Assembly: GCF_043195105.1 (NCBI RefSeq) | Contig: NZ_JBAFWO010000004.1 | Source of the DNA: NCEH01 sp002257205 | GTDB lineage: Bacteria; Pseudomonadota; Alphaproteobacteria; Rhizobiales; Xanthobacteraceae | DNA length: 64,000 nucleotides | Reading direction: 5' to 3' (one strand) | Part shown: positions 17,462 through 25,732 of the stretch, in pieces | Numbering within the stretch: the first letter of the stretch is position 1 | How the letters are laid out: the number at the start of each line of letters is the position of its first letter | Position numbers and translations under genes: made by a program | The notes under the pieces: model-generated | What the model saw: only the letters and a program-made list of their open reading frames with translations | Databases searched by the model: none | What the model was told of the DNA's origin: nothing

Positions 17462-18202
17462 TCACCGGGTCTCCGGCGCCGTCGCCGCGTCCGCGCGCGC
17501 CTTGTGCGCCGCATCGGCCTGTTGCTTGCGCTCGGAATAGCGGTCCACCAGATAGTCCGCGCGGTCGCGCGCCATCAGGGTGAATTTCATCAATTCCTCC
17601 ATGACGTCCACCACCCGGTCATAATAAGGCGATGGCTTCATGCGGCCGGCCTCGTCGAATTCCAGATAGGCCTTGGCGACCGAGGATTGGTTCGGGATCG
17701 TCACCATCCGCATCCAGCGCCCGAGCACGCGCAGGGCGTTCACGGCGTTGAAGGATTGCGAGCCGCCGCTGACCTGCATCACCGCCAGCGTCTTGCCCTG
17801 GGTCGGGCGAACCGCGCCGAGTTCCAGGGGAATCCAGTCGATCTGGCTCTTGAAGATGCCGGTGATGGTTCCATGCCGCTCCGGGCTGCACCAGACTTGG
17901 CCTTCGGACCAGGTGGAGAGCGTCCGCAGTTCCTGGACCTTGGGATGATCCACCGGCACCGTGTCGGGCTGCGGCAGGCCGCGGGGGTCGAAGATCCGCG
18001 TCTCCGCGCCCATGCGCGTAAGCAGGCGCGCCGCCTCTTCGGTGAGCAGCCGGCTGTAGGAGCGCTCCCGCAGGGAGCCGTAGAGCAGCAGGATGCGCGG
18101 CGGGTGGGTGGACGCGCCGGGCAGGGCCAGTCTTTCGACGTCGGGTGCATCGAAATAGGCGTCGTCGAGCGCGGGAAATACAAGGTCCAAGTCATGCGCC
18201 AT
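17462..18202 (-). CDS. arsH: ArsH, NADPH-dependent FMN reductase of arsenic resistance
   Basis: A 246-residue flavodoxin-like protein with the ArsH pattern LLLYGSLRERSYSRLL for FMN phosphate binding and the hallmark SPERHGTITGIFKSQIDWIPL region. It detoxifies trivalent organoarsenicals by oxidation. The start at 18202 (MAHDLDL) is preferred; an ATG seven codons upstream is possible and would overlap the MFS gene's end. It is last in a minus-strand arsenic block of padR, MFS and arsH, with arsC just upstream. Confidence 0.9.
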   Translation of the reverse strand: MAHDLDLVFPALDDAYFDAPDVERLALPGASTHPPRILLLYGSLRERSYSRLLTEEAARLLTRMGAETRIFDPRGLPQPDTVPVDHPKVQELRTLSTWSEGQVWCSPERHGTITGIFKSQIDWIPLELGAVRPTQGKTLAVMQVSGGSQSFNAVNALRVLGRWMRMVTIPNQSSVAKAYLEFDEAGRMKPSPYYDRVVDVMEELMKFTLMARDRADYLVDRYSERKQQADAAHKARADAATAPETR

Positions 18203-18219
18203 GGCACGGTTCCAAGAGA

Positions 18220-19467
18220 TCAAAGGCTGGCGGGAAGGGATTTCCGCGAGAGGAGGGCGGCGGCCCAGAAGCCGCCGACCAGCACCAGGGAGCCGGCGAT
18301 GGTGGCGATCAGGACCGCATCATAGTTGCCCGACCACGCCCAGAGCGCGGCCGCGCCCACCGGCGCCAGCGCCCGCGCCACCATGCCGGGCGCCGCCAGT
18401 ATGCCATTGACGGCGCCATAGGAATCCGGCGTCAGCATTTCCGGCACGGCGAGCCCGCGCACGATGGTCATGATGCCGTTGGCGCCGCCATAGAGCGCGG
18501 CGACGAAGGCGACGAGCGCGAAGCTCGGGGGCAGGGCCTGAAGCGCGATCAGCGCCGCCGGAAAGGCCACCACCACAAAGCAGCCGATCAGCCGGACCGA
18601 AGCGCGCGGCGCGAACACCCAGATGGCGATCCGCCCGGCCACCTGCGCGGGGCCGATGATCGCCATCGCCGCGACCACGGTTGCGGTATCGAAGCCGCGC
18701 TCCACCAGCAGCGGGTAGAAGTGAAACGTGAAGGCGGAGAACGTCCCGTAATAAGCGGTCAAGGCCAGGGCCAGAGCCCAGAAGGTCGGCTGGCGCACCA
18801 CCGCGCGAATGGCGGTGCTACCGGAAAAGGCGAGGCGCTTGGTCGAGACCCGCTGGGGGAAATCCGCCCGCGGATTGATGATCAGCCCATAGAGGCCGGC
18901 GCACAGGACAAGATTGATGGCGCCGAGCACCATCAGCGTGCCGCGCCAGCCGCAGGCGTCCATCAGGATTTGCACCAGCGGAATGAACACCGTGGAGGCA
19001 AAGCCGCCCCATAATGTCAAAGCGGTGATGCCGGCCCGCGCCCCGCGCGTTCCGCTGCGCCGGGCCACCACCGCGAAGGCGGGCTCGTAGAGCGTCGCCG
19101 CTTGCAGCACGCCGACCCCGGCGGCGAAGAGATAGAAGGCGCCGAGCGTTTCCACCCGCGACCAGCCGAGCAGGCACAATCCGGCCAGGAATGATCCCAG
19201 CCCCATGACGAGGCGGCCATGGCCGCGATCGATCGCGGCGCCGACCGGATAGGCGGCAAGGCCGGCGAGCACCAGGCCCAGGGTTGCCGCGCCATAGATT
19301 TCGGGCTTCGTCCAGCCGAGATCCCGCCCCATGGCTTCGGCGATCAGGGGAAAGCTGTAATAGAGCGACCCCCAGGAGCAGATCTGGCCGACGCCCAGCC
19401 CGGTAATGAACAGGCTGCGCCCGCTCAGCGGGGTGAAGCCGGGCGCGCCTTCCACCAGCTCGCTCAT
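18220..19467 (-). CDS. MFS transporter of the arsenic block
   Basis: A 415-residue, 12-helix major facilitator. The region between TM2 and TM3 (AAIDRGHGRLVMG) matches the MFS D-R/K-G motif. Its stop-start overlap with padR (ATGA at 19467) and its position next to arsH indicate metalloid export. Alphaproteobacterial MFS pumps such as ArsK or ArsJ fill this role, but I cannot assign one of them: no GAPDH partner for ArsJ is present, which makes an ArsK-like As(III)/Sb(III) exporter the better guess. Confidence 0.8.
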   Translation of the reverse strand: MSELVEGAPGFTPLSGRSLFITGLGVGQICSWGSLYYSFPLIAEAMGRDLGWTKPEIYGAATLGLVLAGLAAYPVGAAIDRGHGRLVMGLGSFLAGLCLLGWSRVETLGAFYLFAAGVGVLQAATLYEPAFAVVARRSGTRGARAGITALTLWGGFASTVFIPLVQILMDACGWRGTLMVLGAINLVLCAGLYGLIINPRADFPQRVSTKRLAFSGSTAIRAVVRQPTFWALALALTAYYGTFSAFTFHFYPLLVERGFDTATVVAAMAIIGPAQVAGRIAIWVFAPRASVRLIGCFVVVAFPAALIALQALPPSFALVAFVAALYGGANGIMTIVRGLAVPEMLTPDSYGAVNGILAAPGMVARALAPVGAAALWAWSGNYDAVLIATIAGSLVLVGGFWAAALLSRKSLPASL

Positions 19468-19868
19468 GGGCAGCAGTCGGATTTCGGCGCGTCGGCATTC
19501 ACCATCCGCTCGGAATCGATCAGGCAGCGCGTGACGTCCATCCAGGCTTCGACCGCCACCTTGAAGGCCTCGCGCCCTTTGTCGGTGAGCGTGTAGACCT
19601 TGCGCGCGCGGCCGCAGACCACTTCGCTCGCCGAGGTGAGATAGCCGCCCTCCTCGAACTCGCGCAGCACGGGATAGATGGTGCCTTCGGTGGGCGAGCA
19701 GCAGCCGTTCGTGGTGCGCTCCACCGCGCGGGCGACGTCATAGCCGTGCATCGGCTTGTGGTGCAGCACGCTCAGGATGAAGAATTTGGACAAGCTCATC
19801 TTGATGGTGCCGTTCCAATAGGCGCGGCTCAAGAAGTCGGGGACGGGCTTGGCGACGGCGACAGGCAT
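19464..19868 (-). CDS. PadR-family regulator with cysteine pairs, likely metalloid sensor
   Basis: A 134-residue PadR winged-HTH protein: MSLSKFFILSVLHHKPMHGYD, then EGTIYPVLREFEEGGYL and a KVYTLTDKGRE wing. Unusually it has a vicinal Cys pair at the start of the recognition region (TNGCCSPTEG), another Cys in SEVVCGRA, one in TRCLID and a C-terminal DCCP. Such thiols are well suited to bind As(III). The ATG at 19868 is preferred over a TTG at 19883. It is the first gene of the padR-MFS-arsH operon and overlaps the MFS gene by 4 bp. Sensing of arsenic is inferred. Confidence 0.82.
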   Translation of the reverse strand: MPVAVAKPVPDFLSRAYWNGTIKMSLSKFFILSVLHHKPMHGYDVARAVERTTNGCCSPTEGTIYPVLREFEEGGYLTSASEVVCGRARKVYTLTDKGREAFKVAVEAWMDVTRCLIDSERMVNADAPKSDCCP

Positions 19869-19911
19869 CGAAGGTCCAGTCAACGAGGGGCCGGATTGGG
19901 CGATCGATATA

Positions 19912-19934
19912 CATTGATCATCGATGCGTCAATG
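19912..19934. promoter_or_regulatory. Candidate PadR operator
   Basis: An inverted repeat CATTGA-N11-TCAATG with ATCGAT near its centre lies about 45 bp upstream of padR, in an AT-rich island. CGATGC also recurs at 19922 and 19937. Likely the autoregulatory site of the arsenic operon. Confidence 0.4.
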
Positions 19935-20076
19935 ACCGATGCATAGCCCGCCCCACGCATGCCTTTGCCTCCCCATGCCTGGCCCCGCGCGGCGGGAACC
20001 GCCGGCCCTCTGTCCAGCCGCGCCGCCGAGGCATTGGGCGCCTGCGAACACAGGCGCCCCGCGAGGGGATGGGGTT

Positions 20077-20604
20077 TCAGGCGGCCGATGCGGACGCACC
20101 CGCGCTCGCAGACTTGCCGATGGCGTCGAGCTTTTTTTGCAGGGCGAGCCGGTCGAGGGAGCGGAACGGCAAGGCGGTGAAGATCGAGATCCGGTTGTTG
20201 AGCATCCGGAAGGTGTCGGCGAAGGCCAGCGCGATTTCGGCGGGTGAACCCGTGGCGGCGGCTGGATCGGGGATGCCCCAATGGGCGGTCATCGGCTGGC
20301 CCGGCCAAACCGGGCAGGCTTCCCGCGCGGCGTCGTCGCAGACGGTGAAGACGAAATCCAGCTCCGGCGCGCCCGGCTGGGCGAACTCGGTCCAGCTCTT
20401 GGAGCGCAGCCCGCTGACATCGAAATTCATGCCGCGCAGCAGCTTCAAGGTCTCGGGGTGCACGCTCTCCCTGGGATGGCTGCCCGCCGAATAGGCCTTG
20501 AACCGGCCTATTCCCAGCCGGTTCAAGATGCACTCGCCCATGATCGAGCGTGCCGAATTTCCCGTGCACAGGAACAGGACGTTGAAAATCTTATCCTCGC
20601 TCAT
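20077..20604 (-). CDS. arsC: Arsenate reductase / low-molecular-weight phosphatase family
   Basis: A 175-residue LMW-PTP-fold protein with the P-loop CTGNSARS (residues 13-20) after a strand FNVLFL. Two further cysteines occur in TVCDDAAREACPVWPG, as in thioredoxin-coupled ArsC enzymes that shuttle a disulfide to the surface. It reduces arsenate to arsenite, which the neighbouring MFS protein would export. The Ala/Ser-rich last dozen residues are not part of the fold. Confidence 0.9.
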   Translation of the reverse strand: MSEDKIFNVLFLCTGNSARSIMGECILNRLGIGRFKAYSAGSHPRESVHPETLKLLRGMNFDVSGLRSKSWTEFAQPGAPELDFVFTVCDDAAREACPVWPGQPMTAHWGIPDPAAATGSPAEIALAFADTFRMLNNRISIFTALPFRSLDRLALQKKLDAIGKSASAGASASAA

Positions 20605-20940
20605 ATTGCCTCCTCAGGCCGTGGCCTGCCGGTTCAAGGTGAAGTCCGTGGCGCCTTTCTGGGGCGTCTTTCTGGCGTCGATCCCGTCAGCATGTCCCGG
20701 CCGGACCGAGCGGGCCTCGTTCGCATCCACCTTCGCGCTCCGCTGCTGGGCGCGCTCTCGATTTAATATGATATGTCGAGAAATATGGAAATGTCGAGAG
20801 GATTCGACGCGAACGCCCGCTCCGGCTTGCGCGGGCGAGGTTGGGCCGCGCGAGGCGGCCTGGATTGGGACATTATGGCCGACCGCCTGGGCCTGTATTT
20901 CCCTTTCGGCAGGCAGCATACTCCGGCTGGGGAGTCGGGG
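20605..20940. other. Intergenic region between arsC (-) and the copper block (+)
   Basis: No convincing gene in 336 bp. Apart from the tandem repeat listed next I see nothing recognisable. ORFs across it have shadow codon composition. Confidence 0.5.
20765..20799. repeat. Tandem 17/18-bp operator-like repeat
   Basis: Two adjacent copies: AATATGATATGTCGAGA (20765-20781) and AAATATGGAAATGTCGAGA-type (20782-20799). The first TCGAGA also pairs with TCTCGA at 20756-20761. An AT-rich island in a divergent promoter is typical of a regulator site, for arsC or for the copper block. Confidence 0.45.
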
Positions 20941-21342
20941 ATGATCAAGCGGCTGGGGCGGCAGTGGCGCGGCGCGCGCATCGTGGCGTGGGCGATTGTC
21001 TACGCGCTGGTGTTCCAGGTCGTCCTGACGAGCGCCTTCCAGACGAGCGCCTTATTTGCCAGCCGCGCGTCGAGCACCGCGCCCGGCCTGTTCCAGATCT
21101 GCCAGAACGATCCCTCCACCGCGGAGCCGCACGGACCTGCGGACGATCGCACGACGGCGTTCGTGCACTGCCCGCTTTGCCTCTCCCGTGTGGATCTGGC
21201 GATCCTTCCGACACCGCCCGCGACCCCCGTCATCGCCCGGCTTGCGGTTCTGTTCCGGTTCCAGCCCGGCGCGGTCAGCGATCTCACCTCGTCCGGCGTG
21301 CGCCTGGCGCACCGGCCGCGCGGGCCGCCCATCGCGGCCTGA
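20941..21342 (+). CDS. DUF2946-like small protein with HCxxC motif
   Basis: A 133-residue protein with one N-terminal hydrophobic segment (IVAWAIVYALVFQVVLTSAF) and a periplasmic HCPLCLSR motif (about residue 78). This fits the DUF2946 family often found beside copper receptors and chaperones. The ATG at 20941 is preferred over the longer frame starting at 20773, because the extra 56 residues are not membrane-like and lie in the regulatory region. It precedes the OprC-like receptor by 133 bp. Function unknown; metal handling in the periplasm is inferred. Confidence 0.7.
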   Translation: MIKRLGRQWRGARIVAWAIVYALVFQVVLTSAFQTSALFASRASSTAPGLFQICQNDPSTAEPHGPADDRTTAFVHCPLCLSRVDLAILPTPPATPVIARLAVLFRFQPGAVSDLTSSGVRLAHRPRGPPIAA

Positions 21343-21475
21343 CGCGCCGCCGGCCCTGCTGGCGTTGAATCTCCTCATTCCGATCTAGCCGAGCCCCCGG
21401 AGCGGCAGCGCGCCTTTGCGCGTTGCGCCGCCCTGCGTGCCGTGGCCGGCCCCAACCTGAATTTTTGGAAACGCC

Positions 21476-23707
21476 ATGAAACCGCTAACCAATACCCCGC
21501 TTCCCCGAGCGCTGCGCCGAATGACGGCCCTGGCTCGTCCCTCGCTGGCGGCGCTCTGCCTCACGCCGTTCGCGATCGGCGCGGCGATGGCGCAGGCGGC
21601 TGAGGATCTGCCGACCATCATGGTTCGGCCCTCGACCCCCGCCGCCGTCGCCAGCGGGCAAGGCTTTGGTCCCTATACGCCAGCCGACACCGCCTTCATT
21701 TCCGTCCCCGAAGCCCAGAATGCGACGCTGTGGACCAGCGATTCCGGTTCGCTCATCTCCCGCATTCCGGGCGGCGCGGCCTGGGGCGCGGGCGGCGTGT
21801 CCAGCCTGCCGGCCGTCAACGGCATGGGGGCCGACCGGGTGCAGGTCGCCATCAACAACATGATCTTCAGCCCGGCCTGCCCGAACGAGATGAACCCGCC
21901 GCTGTCCTATGTGAACCCGGCGATGATCTCCTCGGTGAAGGTCTATACCGGCACCGCGCCGGTGAGCGTCGGCGGCGATTACACGGGCGCGAAGGCGGAC
22001 GTCACGCTCGCCCCGCCGAAATTCACGCCCGGCCAGGCGCTCAATGTGTCCGGCAGCCTGTCCGGCTTCTACCGCAGCAACGGCAATTCCTACGGCACCG
22101 ACTTCAACGGCACCGTTTCAAACCAAGATACCAGCGTGACCTATACCGGCGGCTGGGCGCGGGCGAGCGATTATACGTCCGGCAACGGCACGGTCATCAA
22201 GTCGACCATGTATGAGACCCAGAACCACGCCTTGACCATCGCCAAGCAGGTCAATCAAAGCCTGTTCACCTTCCAGATCGGTGGGCAGTTCATCCCGTAC
22301 CAAGGCTATGTGAACCAATATATGGACATGGTCGACAATAAGAGCATCTATGCCAACGGCAATTACGAAGGCCTGTTCGACTGGGGCAAGCTCGAAGCCT
22401 CGATCTTCGCCAACCGCGTCCGCCACACCATGGGCTTCATCCAGCCGGACAAGACCGGCGACATGCCCATGGACACCCGCAGCACCGACCTCGGCTATCG
22501 GGTGAAGGGCACCATCGGCGCGTCGCCGATCGATATCGTGCGCGCCGGCAACGAGCTTTATTACAACAATCTCGACGATTGGTGGCCGCCGGTGGCAGAT
22601 TCCATGATGATGGGGCCGAACACGTTCGAGAACATCAATAACGGCCAGCGCCTGCGCTTCGGCTATTTCGGCGAATGGGAACGCCATCTCGACGCGCAAT
22701 GGACCACCATCATCGGCCTGCGCAACGATATCGTCTGGATGAACACCGGCGACGTGCAGGGCTACAATGAAATGATGTACGGCGCCAACGCTGCCGCCTT
22801 CAATTCCCAGAGCCACGCGCGCACCGACTTCAACATCGATGGCTCCGCCATCCTGCGCTATGAGGCCAACGCCTTCAGCCTTTATGAGCTCGGCCTGTCC
22901 CGCAAGACCCGCTCGCCGAACCTGTACGAGCGCTATGCCTGGTCCACCAACGGCATGGCCATGCAGATGATCGGCTGGTTCGGCGACGGCAACGGCTATG
23001 TGGGCAATCTCGATCTGGTGCCGGAAAAGGCCCACACCTTAAGCTTCACGGCGGATTGGCACGATCCGGCGCAGAAGGTCTGGCAGGTGCGGGTTTCGCC
23101 TTATTACAGCTATGTGCAGGACTATATCGACGTGCAGCGCTGCGCCCTGCCGGGATGCCTCGCCAATTTGCCGAACAATCTCACCGTCGACAACACGTTC
23201 GTCTATCTGCAATTCGCCAATTACGACGCCTGGCTCTACGGCGTGAACATCGATGGCAAGCTGGCGCTGTGGGACGATCGCAGCTACGGCCAGGGCGCCT
23301 TTCGCGGCGGCCTGAACTTCGTGCGCGGACAGCGCACCGACGGGGTCAATCTCTACCATATCATGCCGGTCAACGCGACGCTGGCGCTGGACCATACCCT
23401 CGGCAATTGGAGTTCGAGCGTCGAAGTCCAGCTCGTGGGCGCGAAAACCAATGTCAGCCAGGTGCACAACGAGCTGGAGACCTCGGCCTATGCCCTGCTC
23501 AACTTCCGCACCAGCTATACGGCGGGCCAGCTCAAGGTCGATTTCGGCATCGATAACATCCTCGATACGCAGTACGACCTGCCGCTCGGCGGCGCGAACC
23601 TGGTCAATTACCAAGTCTCCAGCATGATGGGCACTTCGACCGCCTGGGGCTATCCGGTCGCCGGCTATGGCCGCTCCATCAATACGCGGGTGACCGTGTC
23701 TTTCTGA
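21476..23707 (+). CDS. OprC-like TonB-dependent copper receptor
   Basis: A 743-residue outer-membrane receptor with a signal peptide ending near AMAQA, a plug domain (LPTIMVRPS onward) and a beta-barrel closing with a terminal Phe (INTRVTVSF). It carries two motifs reported to bind copper in Pseudomonas OprC: CxxxM (CPNEM in the plug) and HxM (RHTMGF in the barrel). Met-rich stretches (MGPN, MMYG, MAMQMIGW) fit copper. Small Cys proteins on both sides and PCu(A)C downstream support copper uptake. The plug VQVAINNMIFSP replaces the usual VDG, also as in this subgroup. Confidence 0.85.
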   Translation: MKPLTNTPLPRALRRMTALARPSLAALCLTPFAIGAAMAQAAEDLPTIMVRPSTPAAVASGQGFGPYTPADTAFISVPEAQNATLWTSDSGSLISRIPGGAAWGAGGVSSLPAVNGMGADRVQVAINNMIFSPACPNEMNPPLSYVNPAMISSVKVYTGTAPVSVGGDYTGAKADVTLAPPKFTPGQALNVSGSLSGFYRSNGNSYGTDFNGTVSNQDTSVTYTGGWARASDYTSGNGTVIKSTMYETQNHALTIAKQVNQSLFTFQIGGQFIPYQGYVNQYMDMVDNKSIYANGNYEGLFDWGKLEASIFANRVRHTMGFIQPDKTGDMPMDTRSTDLGYRVKGTIGASPIDIVRAGNELYYNNLDDWWPPVADSMMMGPNTFENINNGQRLRFGYFGEWERHLDAQWTTIIGLRNDIVWMNTGDVQGYNEMMYGANAAAFNSQSHARTDFNIDGSAILRYEANAFSLYELGLSRKTRSPNLYERYAWSTNGMAMQMIGWFGDGNGYVGNLDLVPEKAHTLSFTADWHDPAQKVWQVRVSPYYSYVQDYIDVQRCALPGCLANLPNNLTVDNTFVYLQFANYDAWLYGVNIDGKLALWDDRSYGQGAFRGGLNFVRGQRTDGVNLYHIMPVNATLALDHTLGNWSSSVEVQLVGAKTNVSQVHNELETSAYALLNFRTSYTAGQLKVDFGIDNILDTQYDLPLGGANLVNYQVSSMMGTSTAWGYPVAGYGRSINTRVTVSF

Positions 23708-23776
23708 GTCTTCGCCAACTTAAGCGGCGCGTCCCTGCGAGGACGTGCCGCACGACTTTGGTCTACGGTTGTCGGC

Positions 23777-24238
23777 GTGCCAATGTCATACTGTGGTCCG
23801 ACGAACCTTCGAGACATCTTGATCTTGGCCAAGCCGCGCACATCCTGGAGAGCCTGGGCCGCCATCGCGGCGGCCTATCTGCTCGTCCTCCAGATGCTGG
23901 CCGTGGGGCTTGCCGCGGGCGCCCAGGCGGCCCAAGTGGCAGCCCAGGTGTCGGCAGCCCAGGGTCCGGATGCGTTCGCCATCCTCTGTTCCAGTGCCCC
24001 GGCCGAGGACGCGTCCCAGACCGGGGACGGGACCCCTTCCCATCATGACGGGCTGGACTGCTGCGTCATGGGCTGTCCCATGTTCGGGCCGGCCGCCGCA
24101 CCGCCGCCGGCGGCGGAGGGGTTTGTCGTGCCGGTCCGCCATGCGGCATCGATCCTCATGCGCGGCGCGGACGTTTCCGCCGCGCCGGGCCAGCGTCGGT
24201 CCCCCAGCCGCGCCAGGGCTCCACCCACGATCGCCTGA
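23777..24238 (+). CDS. DUF2946-like small protein with CCxxxCxM motif (paralogue 1)
   Basis: A 153-residue protein. A hydrophobic segment AAIAAAYLLVLQMLAVGLAAG leads into an exported domain with HHDGLDCCVMGCPMFG. The protein encoded at 26526 has the same layout (AYLLVLQM, then DCCTRSCPML), so these are diverged duplicates, each beside a TonB-dependent receptor. The Cys/Met/His cluster suggests thiol or soft-metal binding. The true start could be a few codons downstream. It sits 82 bp before the PCu(A)C chaperone gene. Confidence 0.65.
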   Translation: MPMSYCGPTNLRDILILAKPRTSWRAWAAIAAAYLLVLQMLAVGLAAGAQAAQVAAQVSAAQGPDAFAILCSSAPAEDASQTGDGTPSHHDGLDCCVMGCPMFGPAAAPPPAAEGFVVPVRHAASILMRGADVSAAPGQRRSPSRARAPPTIA

Positions 24239-24319
24239 CGCCTGCCTTCGCGCAGGAAATGTCCGCCGATCGTGACATCCGGTCCTCCCCTGGAGGAGGC
24301 CGTATCGTGGAGCTAAATC

Positions 24320-24886
24320 ATGTTGAATTCCCTCCGTTTTCCCGGCGCGTTCTCGCGCATCTGCCGCCGCATGTATCTCGAAGAGGCCCTGGCGGCCCTG
24401 GCCTTCGCCATGTTCCTGCTCACCCTCTCCGCGCAGGCCCTGATGGCGCACGAGTTCAAGGCCGGCGCGATCGAGATCGATCACCCCTGGACCCGCGCGA
24501 CGCCCGCCGGCGCCAGCGTCGGTGCCGGCTATCTGGTGCTGAAGAACGGCGGCACGACGCCCGACCGCCTCGTCTCGGCCACCGCCGAGGTCGCGCAGAA
24601 GGTGGAAATTCACGAGATGTCCATGAAGGACGGGGTGATGACCATGCGTCCGGTGGCGGGCGGCATCGCCGTTCCCGCGCAGGGCTCCGTGGCGCTGAAG
24701 CCGGGCTCCTATCACCTCATGCTCATGGGGTTGAAGCAGCCCCTGAAGCAGGGCGCCATGGTCAATGGCACGCTGACCTTCGAGAAGGCCGGCACGGTGT
24801 CGGTTCAGTTCAAGGTGGAATCCATCGCCGCCCAAGGCAGCGACGATGGCGGGCACGACCATATGAAGATGCCGTCCGGCAAGTGA
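24320..24886 (+). CDS. Periplasmic copper chaperone PCu(A)C
   Basis: A 188-residue exported protein. After a hydrophobic N-terminus (about residues 24-42) the domain begins IEIDHPWTRATPAG, the family's characteristic opening. The copper ligands follow the H(M)x10Mx21HxM pattern: HEMSMKDGVMTM and later YHLMLMGLKQPLK. A His/Met tail (GGHDHMKMPSGK) may add metal affinity. It delivers Cu(I), usually to cytochrome oxidase CuA. It belongs with the OprC-like receptor and the small Cys proteins as a copper acquisition unit. An ATG at 24374 is an alternative start. Confidence 0.92.
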   Translation: MLNSLRFPGAFSRICRRMYLEEALAALAFAMFLLTLSAQALMAHEFKAGAIEIDHPWTRATPAGASVGAGYLVLKNGGTTPDRLVSATAEVAQKVEIHEMSMKDGVMTMRPVAGGIAVPAQGSVALKPGSYHLMLMGLKQPLKQGAMVNGTLTFEKAGTVSVQFKVESIAAQGSDDGGHDHMKMPSGK

Positions 24887-25036
24887 GCCGCCGGTCGTGA
24901 AAAGCGCCAAGCTCTCCGGCGGCACGCGGCGTTGTCGCGTTCGCGGTTCGCGTTGGTGGCCTCGGCCGTGCGCTCGGGGCGGCGCGGCGCTTTTCGCCTG
25001 CCCTTCGCCCGAATATCGGCACAGGAGCCGCCTTCC

Positions 25037-25222
25037 ATGGGCATCATCAAGCTGAGACCCGTGCCGTCTCCCGAAATGCAGGTGCGCACCGTCGCGATGG
25101 TGGACGGGGGCTTGGACAGCGCCGATCTGTTTCGCACGGTGCGCACGGTGCGCATCGTTCATGGCGATCAGGTCTATACCCTCACCCTGACCTCCAAGAA
25201 CAAGCTGATCCTCACCAAATAA
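25037..25222 (+). CDS. hemP: Hemin uptake protein HemP family
   Basis: A 61-residue protein. The C-terminal half (SADLFRTVR, IVHGDQVYTLTLTSKNKLILTK split over residues 40-61) matches the short HemP family, including the invariant L-x-x-T-x-x-x-K-L-I-L-T-K ending. The ATG at 25037 follows CAGGAG at good distance. In alphaproteobacteria HemP is a small iron-responsive factor usually beside heme receptor genes; here no heme receptor or hmu operon is adjacent, so it is an orphan within a metal-uptake region. Confidence 0.82.
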   Translation: MGIIKLRPVPSPEMQVRTVAMVDGGLDSADLFRTVRTVRIVHGDQVYTLTLTSKNKLILTK

Positions 25223-25488
25223 TCGCTCGCGTGCGCGCCGCGCCCAACCGCACGGCGGGTCCTGCGGCGGGTCGCGACAGAACAGCGATCCTTATGAATT
25301 GCCCTAACGTAAGTCCATGAGGCGCAATCACTGCAGGACGATCCCACCGGGCAAGGCTGCGGGCCTTGAATGCCAGCCGGTACCCCCCTGCATCGCCTCC
25401 GCACGACAAAGAATCGTCATATCCGTGCGCCCGGCCGCGCCTCCACCTTGACATGAAGCGGAGGTTGGCCGCTCCTGAACGCGCGAAT

Positions 25489-25682
25489 GGTTCTTCCGGC
25501 ATGACGCACATGCCGGAGGTGAAATGGGAACGGGGGAGGGGCCGATGACGCCCTGAGCCCCGACCGCCCCCGCGACTGTGAGCGGCGAGCGGCCTTCCAC
25601 GATGTCACTGAAGCGATCCCCTCAAGGTGAGCTTCGGGAAGACGGAAGGCATGCAGCGACCCGCGAGTCAGGAGACCGGCCA
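25489..25682 (+). ncRNA. Cobalamin riboswitch (B12 box)
   Basis: Conserved elements occur in order: GGTTC, GCCGGAGGTGAAATGGGAA, the near-invariant GCCCCCGCGACTGTGA-type block (about 25570-25585), CACTG (25610), the CGGGAAG-type TTCGGGAAGACGG, and the B12 box GAGTCAGGAGACC (25664-25676). A hairpin GCCGTC/GACGGC (25703-25720) follows and abuts the GGAGGAG ribosome site of the next gene, which suggests control at translation initiation. Adenosyl- or methylcobalamin should switch the downstream permease off. Confidence 0.93.
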
Positions 25683-25732
25683 GGCGCACGGATCTAACGC
25701 AGGCCGTCGGGTGAGACGGCGGAGGAGCAGTC

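Noticed and set aside
20498..20940. Plus-strand ORFs in the arsC upstream region
   Set aside because: They overlap arsC antisense or the tandem-repeat promoter and have no recognisable family.
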